Shown piece after piece: positions 44,679-47,630 of a stretch of 47,630 bases of DNA. The position numbers were made by a program, and so were the translations under genes. A model generated the notes under the pieces. The model did no database searches. It saw nothing but the letters and a program-made list of their open reading frames with translations, and was not told where the DNA came from. How positions within the stretch are numbered: position 1 is the first letter of the stretch; each line of letters begins with the position of its first letter. Where the stretch lies: positions 1-47,630 of the forward strand of contig NZ_JAODBG010000096.1 in assembly GCF_025463825.1 (NCBI RefSeq), written 5' to 3'. This stretch comes from Cryobacterium sp. (GTDB lineage Bacteria > Actinomycetota > Actinomycetes > Actinomycetales > Microbacteriaceae).

Positions 44679-46253
44679 CTACGCGCGCAATGCCGAGGAC
44701 AGCATTTCGGGGCCGCGCCGCTCGAACGTGCGGGAGCCGGCCCACACGCCGCCGATGAGCACCAGCACGCCGCCGCCCAGCCCCCAGTAGAGGGCCGGCA
44801 GATTCCAGATCGGATCGACGAAGATACCGAGCACCAGGCACACGATGGCCGGGATTGCCACGACGATCGAGCCGACGAAGGTGAACGACTGGATGATCGC
44901 GGCGGCGGTGTCCGACGCCTGCGGCTGTGCGAACGGGCTATCGCCGGGTTTCGTGGCCGGGTAGGGGAACCGTGCGGAGGTGTAGCTGGAGAAACCCAAC
45001 CCCGCGAGAAGGATGCAGGTGCTCACGCCCAGGAGTCCGGGCAGGACCGCCCAGTCGCCGTAGAACGCGACGCTGACAGCGGCGCCGAGGCCGATCAACG
45101 GGATCCCCACGAACAGGGCCGGCACGAGCCGGCCGACCCGGTCGGCGACGCCGCGGGGCCCCGAGACCACATGCAGCCAGATGGCCGTGTGATCGTAGGC
45201 GACATCGTTGTGCAGCGTCCAGCCGAGGAACACGCACATGAGCGGAACCGGCACGAGCGAGAGGTATTCGACCGGCACTCCCGCGATGGCGAGCGGCAGG
45301 ATCACCAGCACCGGCACGATGGGAATCATGACCAGGGAGACCCAGTAGCGCGGGTCCCGGCCCCAATAGGTGATGCTGCGAGCCGCGATGGCGCCGGTCG
45401 CGTTGTGCGGCATCCGGTCGAACCAGCCCAAGCCGCCGTACGCCCGCGCCTGCGCCTCACGGCCGGGCGAGACGAGCATCCGGGAAACCAGGCCCTGCCA
45501 GGCGAGCCAGAGCAGGAACGCGGTCGCGGTGGCGATGAGCAACCGCAGGAGGGAATCGCCCCAGGCGCCCGTGGCGGCGTCGCCGGGAACGGCCCAGGCC
45601 GCGCCGAGCGGTGTCCATCCGAGGATGGCCGCGAACCCGCCGAGCAGGTCGAGCCCGTACCGGCTCCAGTCCATGTTGAACAGGAGCACGATCACTGGGG
45701 TGAGGATGACGATGAGCAGGACTCCGAGGATGCCCGAGAACTCTCGCGCCCGTCGAGTGGACAGCATGAACGCGGCCAGCGAGGTACTCACCCTGGAGGC
45801 GAGCATGCAGGTGGCCAGCAGCAGCGCGGCGGCGACGATGGCAAGCAGGGTCTCCCCCGGCCCCCTTGACCAGGTCACGATGGTTCCCAGCAGTACCAGC
45901 GCCAGGGCGGTGGCGGGCACACCCACCAGTGACGAGACGGCGAGGCCGAACGCCAGCTGCTTGTTGGGAATTCCCATGGTGGAGAATTTGCGCGGGTCTA
46001 TGCTGTCATCCACGCCGAAGATCAACGGGATGAGGAAGAACCCCAGCACCACGATCGAGCCGCCGACGATGAGGCCGTCACGGATGGCACCGATGTCCTC
46101 GACACCGCGGAAGGCGACGAGCATCGCCGCCAGCGCTCCCGCGACGAGCAGCCCGTAGAGCAGGCCGAGCACAACTCCCACGACCTGCCAGGGGCTGCGC
46201 CGAAAGAGGTTGGCGAGGAGCCTGAGCTTCAGTCCGAGAAATTGTGCAACCAC
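44679..46253 (-). CDS. ABC-2-type exporter permease
   Basis: A 524-residue membrane protein with about 12 hydrophobic segments, for example VVGVVLGLLYGLLVAGALAA, SIVVLGFFLIPLIFGVDDSI, ILGVLLIVILTPVIVLLFNM and LVMIPIVPVLVILPLAIAGV. It is a full-length transporter half of the large ABC-2 type in which one long permease partners with one ATPase. Start GTG 46253 (MVAQFLGLKLRLL) lies 25 bases inside the 3' end of the ATPase gene, so the two are translationally coupled; a longer in-frame extension would read antisense-like sequence. The substrate is unknown; lipids, drugs or envelope polymers are possible. Confidence 0.87.
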   Translation of the reverse strand: MVAQFLGLKLRLLANLFRRSPWQVVGVVLGLLYGLLVAGALAAMLVAFRGVEDIGAIRDGLIVGGSIVVLGFFLIPLIFGVDDSIDPRKFSTMGIPNKQLAFGLAVSSLVGVPATALALVLLGTIVTWSRGPGETLLAIVAAALLLATCMLASRVSTSLAAFMLSTRRAREFSGILGVLLIVILTPVIVLLFNMDWSRYGLDLLGGFAAILGWTPLGAAWAVPGDAATGAWGDSLLRLLIATATAFLLWLAWQGLVSRMLVSPGREAQARAYGGLGWFDRMPHNATGAIAARSITYWGRDPRYWVSLVMIPIVPVLVILPLAIAGVPVEYLSLVPVPLMCVFLGWTLHNDVAYDHTAIWLHVVSGPRGVADRVGRLVPALFVGIPLIGLGAAVSVAFYGDWAVLPGLLGVSTCILLAGLGFSSYTSARFPYPATKPGDSPFAQPQASDTAAAIIQSFTFVGSIVVAIPAIVCLVLGIFVDPIWNLPALYWGLGGGVLVLIGGVWAGSRTFERRGPEMLSSALRA

Positions 46254-47630
46254 TCCAGGCCCTCCGCAACCTTTCGTCCGCCGGCCAGGTCCACGAAACG
46301 TTCCTCGAGGGAAGCGTTCCCGCGCACCTCGTCGATGGTTCCCGATGCCAGGACGGACCCCTGCACGATGATGGCGACGTTGTCGCACACTCGCTGGATG
46401 AGGTCCATGCCGTGGCTGGAGAGGATCACCGTTCCGCCGCTGGCGACGTAGCGCTGCAGGATCTCGGTGACGTTCACCGCCGATACGGGGTCGACGGACT
46501 CGAACGGTTCGTCGAGTACCAGCACCCGGGGTGAATGGATCATGGCGCAGGCGAGCGCGATCTTCTTGCTCATGCCGGCCGAGTAGTCGGCGACCAGACG
46601 GTTGAGGGCGCTTTCCAGGCCGAAGGCCGCGGCCAGGTCGGCCGAACGGGCCCGCACGGTCTCGGCTTCGAGGCCCCGAAGCACACCGGAGTAGTAGAGC
46701 AGCTGGGCGCCGGTGAGCCGGTCGAACAGGCGGAGCCGGTCCGGCAGAACGCCGATGGCCCGCTTGGCGGCGACCGGGTCGGCCCACACGTCGATGCCGT
46801 GCACGTGGATCGTGCCGGAGTCCGGCCGAAGGAGTCCGGTGATCATGGACAGTGTCGTGGTCTTGCCCGCGCCGTTGGGGCCGACGATGCCGTAGAACGA
46901 CCCGGCGCGCACCTCGAGGTTGACGCCGGCGACGGCGACATTCTGGCCGAAGCGCTTGTTGAGTCCGCTGACCGCGATCTCCACGGGGGCGTTCGGGTTG
47001 ACGACGGCGATTGCCGCGGTGCGTGGTGCGAGAGGCTTCCGCACGAGGGGAGTGTTGCGGGACGTTGCCGCGGCTGCAGTCGACTGGCTGGGCGCTGCCG
47101 GAGCGGTGGGTACCGGAGCGATCTCGACCGGCGGCGTCGCAGCCGGTGGTGCGGGAACCGCTGCGGCCTGCTTCCGGGCGACGCGGGTCAGCCGCCAGAA
47201 CGGGCGACGCTCGGTTGGAGCGGGCTCGGCGGGACGGGAGGGGGTCGAGGTGGTGGTTGCAACGTCGACGGCGGCCGCAGGCAGGTCGGCGTCAACCGAG
47301 GCAGGCTCGGCCAGGACCGGCTCGGCCGGCGCTGACGCATCCGGCACGGTCCCGTCCGGTGCGGCCTTGACGGGTGCAGGCTGCACAGGCACGGATTCCA
47401 CAACGACAGCGCCGGCGGCCGCCGGCTCCTCACGTGTGGACTGTGCGGGTTCGTTGACGGCCGGCGCGCTGACGGCGCCCTCCGCTACGGGGGCGCTCTG
47501 GGCACTCGAGTTCGTCGTCTGGTCCGAGTACACGTCGGTGGGGGTGGCGCGCGCTGCGGCAGCCGCAGTGGCAGCCGCCGTTGCTGCGCGTGCTGCGGCG
47601 GTGGCCGCGGACCTGGCTGCGGCGGCTTTC
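46229..47630 (-). CDS. ABC transporter ATPase with long Ala/Pro-rich N-terminal extension (5' end outside window)
   Basis: The nucleotide-binding domain occupies the C-terminal 245 residues: GIVGPNGAGKTTTLSMITG (Walker A), ADYSAGMSKKIALACAM (signature), VLVLDEPFESVDPVSA (Walker B) and ILSSHGMDLI (His switch). In front of it stand about 185 residues of low-complexity Ala/Pro/Val/Thr sequence with a short basic patch (RRPFWRLTRVARKQ). GTG 47533 could start it (434 residues), but the frame stays open to the window edge with Ala-rich coding-like sequence (AARAATAAATAAAARATPTD), so the real start is probably outside. It drives the permease encoded next. The extension is atypical for an ABC-2 ATPase and may anchor or regulate it. 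Confidence 0.88.
   Translation of the reverse strand, partial: KAAAARSAATAAARAATAAATAAAAARATPTDVYSDQTTNSSAQSAPVAEGAVSAPAVNEPAQSTREEPAAAGAVVVESVPVQPAPVKAAPDGTVPDASAPAEPVLAEPASVDADLPAAAVDVATTTSTPSRPAEPAPTERRPFWRLTRVARKQAAAVPAPPAATPPVEIAPVPTAPAAPSQSTAAAATSRNTPLVRKPLAPRTAAIAVVNPNAPVEIAVSGLNKRFGQNVAVAGVNLEVRAGSFYGIVGPNGAGKTTTLSMITGLLRPDSGTIHVHGIDVWADPVAAKRAIGVLPDRLRLFDRLTGAQLLYYSGVLRGLEAETVRARSADLAAAFGLESALNRLVADYSAGMSKKIALACAMIHSPRVLVLDEPFESVDPVSAVNVTEILQRYVASGGTVILSSHGMDLIQRVCDNVAIIVQGSVLASGTIDEVRGNASLEERFVDLAGGRKVAEGLEWLHNFSD

Overview
The window is about 47.6 kb of very GC-rich DNA that reads as actinobacterial chromosome, most likely Microbacteriaceae and possibly Cryobacterium-like. The signs are a DUF222/HNH-type tail at the left edge, a mycothiol-dependent formaldehyde dehydrogenase with its metallo-hydrolase partner, an actinobacterial Tad pilus locus, DUF3039, frequent GTG starts and four-base ATGA/GTGA gene overlaps. 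The genus is an inference. There is no phage, insertion sequence, CRISPR array or rRNA.

Left part (1-16.7 kb): a loose mix of small accessory genes and broken genes. It holds two divergent GNAT acetyltransferases, a truncated and frameshifted amidase, a LON-domain protein, a frameshifted YwqK-like gene next to a decayed FAD monooxygenase, a two-gene envelope module (phosphodiester glycosidase plus a GT2-GtrA fusion), an acetate-CoA ligase with an in-frame TAG, a DUF4190-like membrane protein, a DUF2461 protein, an unrecognised beta-rich protein, an HhH-GPD repair protein, an ABM-like protein, a PHP phosphoesterase, the mycothiol formaldehyde module and a photolyase-related pseudogene with two in-frame TAGs and a frameshift. 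All five broken genes I see lie here.

Middle part (16.7-26.3 kb): a conserved small protein, ychF, a DEDDh exonuclease, rmuC and an EamA exporter, then a seven-gene Tad/Flp pilus operon on the minus strand (tadA, tadB, tadC, a pilin-like peptide, two TadE-like pseudopilins and a TadG-like protein).

Right-middle (26.5-35.9 kb): a compact plus-strand nitrogen operon of APC permease, two DUF1989 proteins, a biotin carboxylase usually called urea carboxylase, allophanate hydrolase and a TetR regulator. The two DUF1989 proteins suggest that the substrate is guanidine: carboxylation, deimination of carboxyguanidine to allophanate, then hydrolysis to ammonia and CO2. Overlapping palindromes just ahead of the permease are candidate TetR operators. 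A tRNA-Leu(UAG) follows.

Right part (36-47.6 kb): mostly housekeeping. Heme oxygenase with a possible iron box, two DedA membrane proteins (one lacking a conserved glutamate), a CDF metal exporter, the murI-rph-rdgB operon, fabF, pncB, DUF3039 and an ABC-2 exporter whose ATPase has a long Ala/Pro-rich N-terminal extension that runs off the window.
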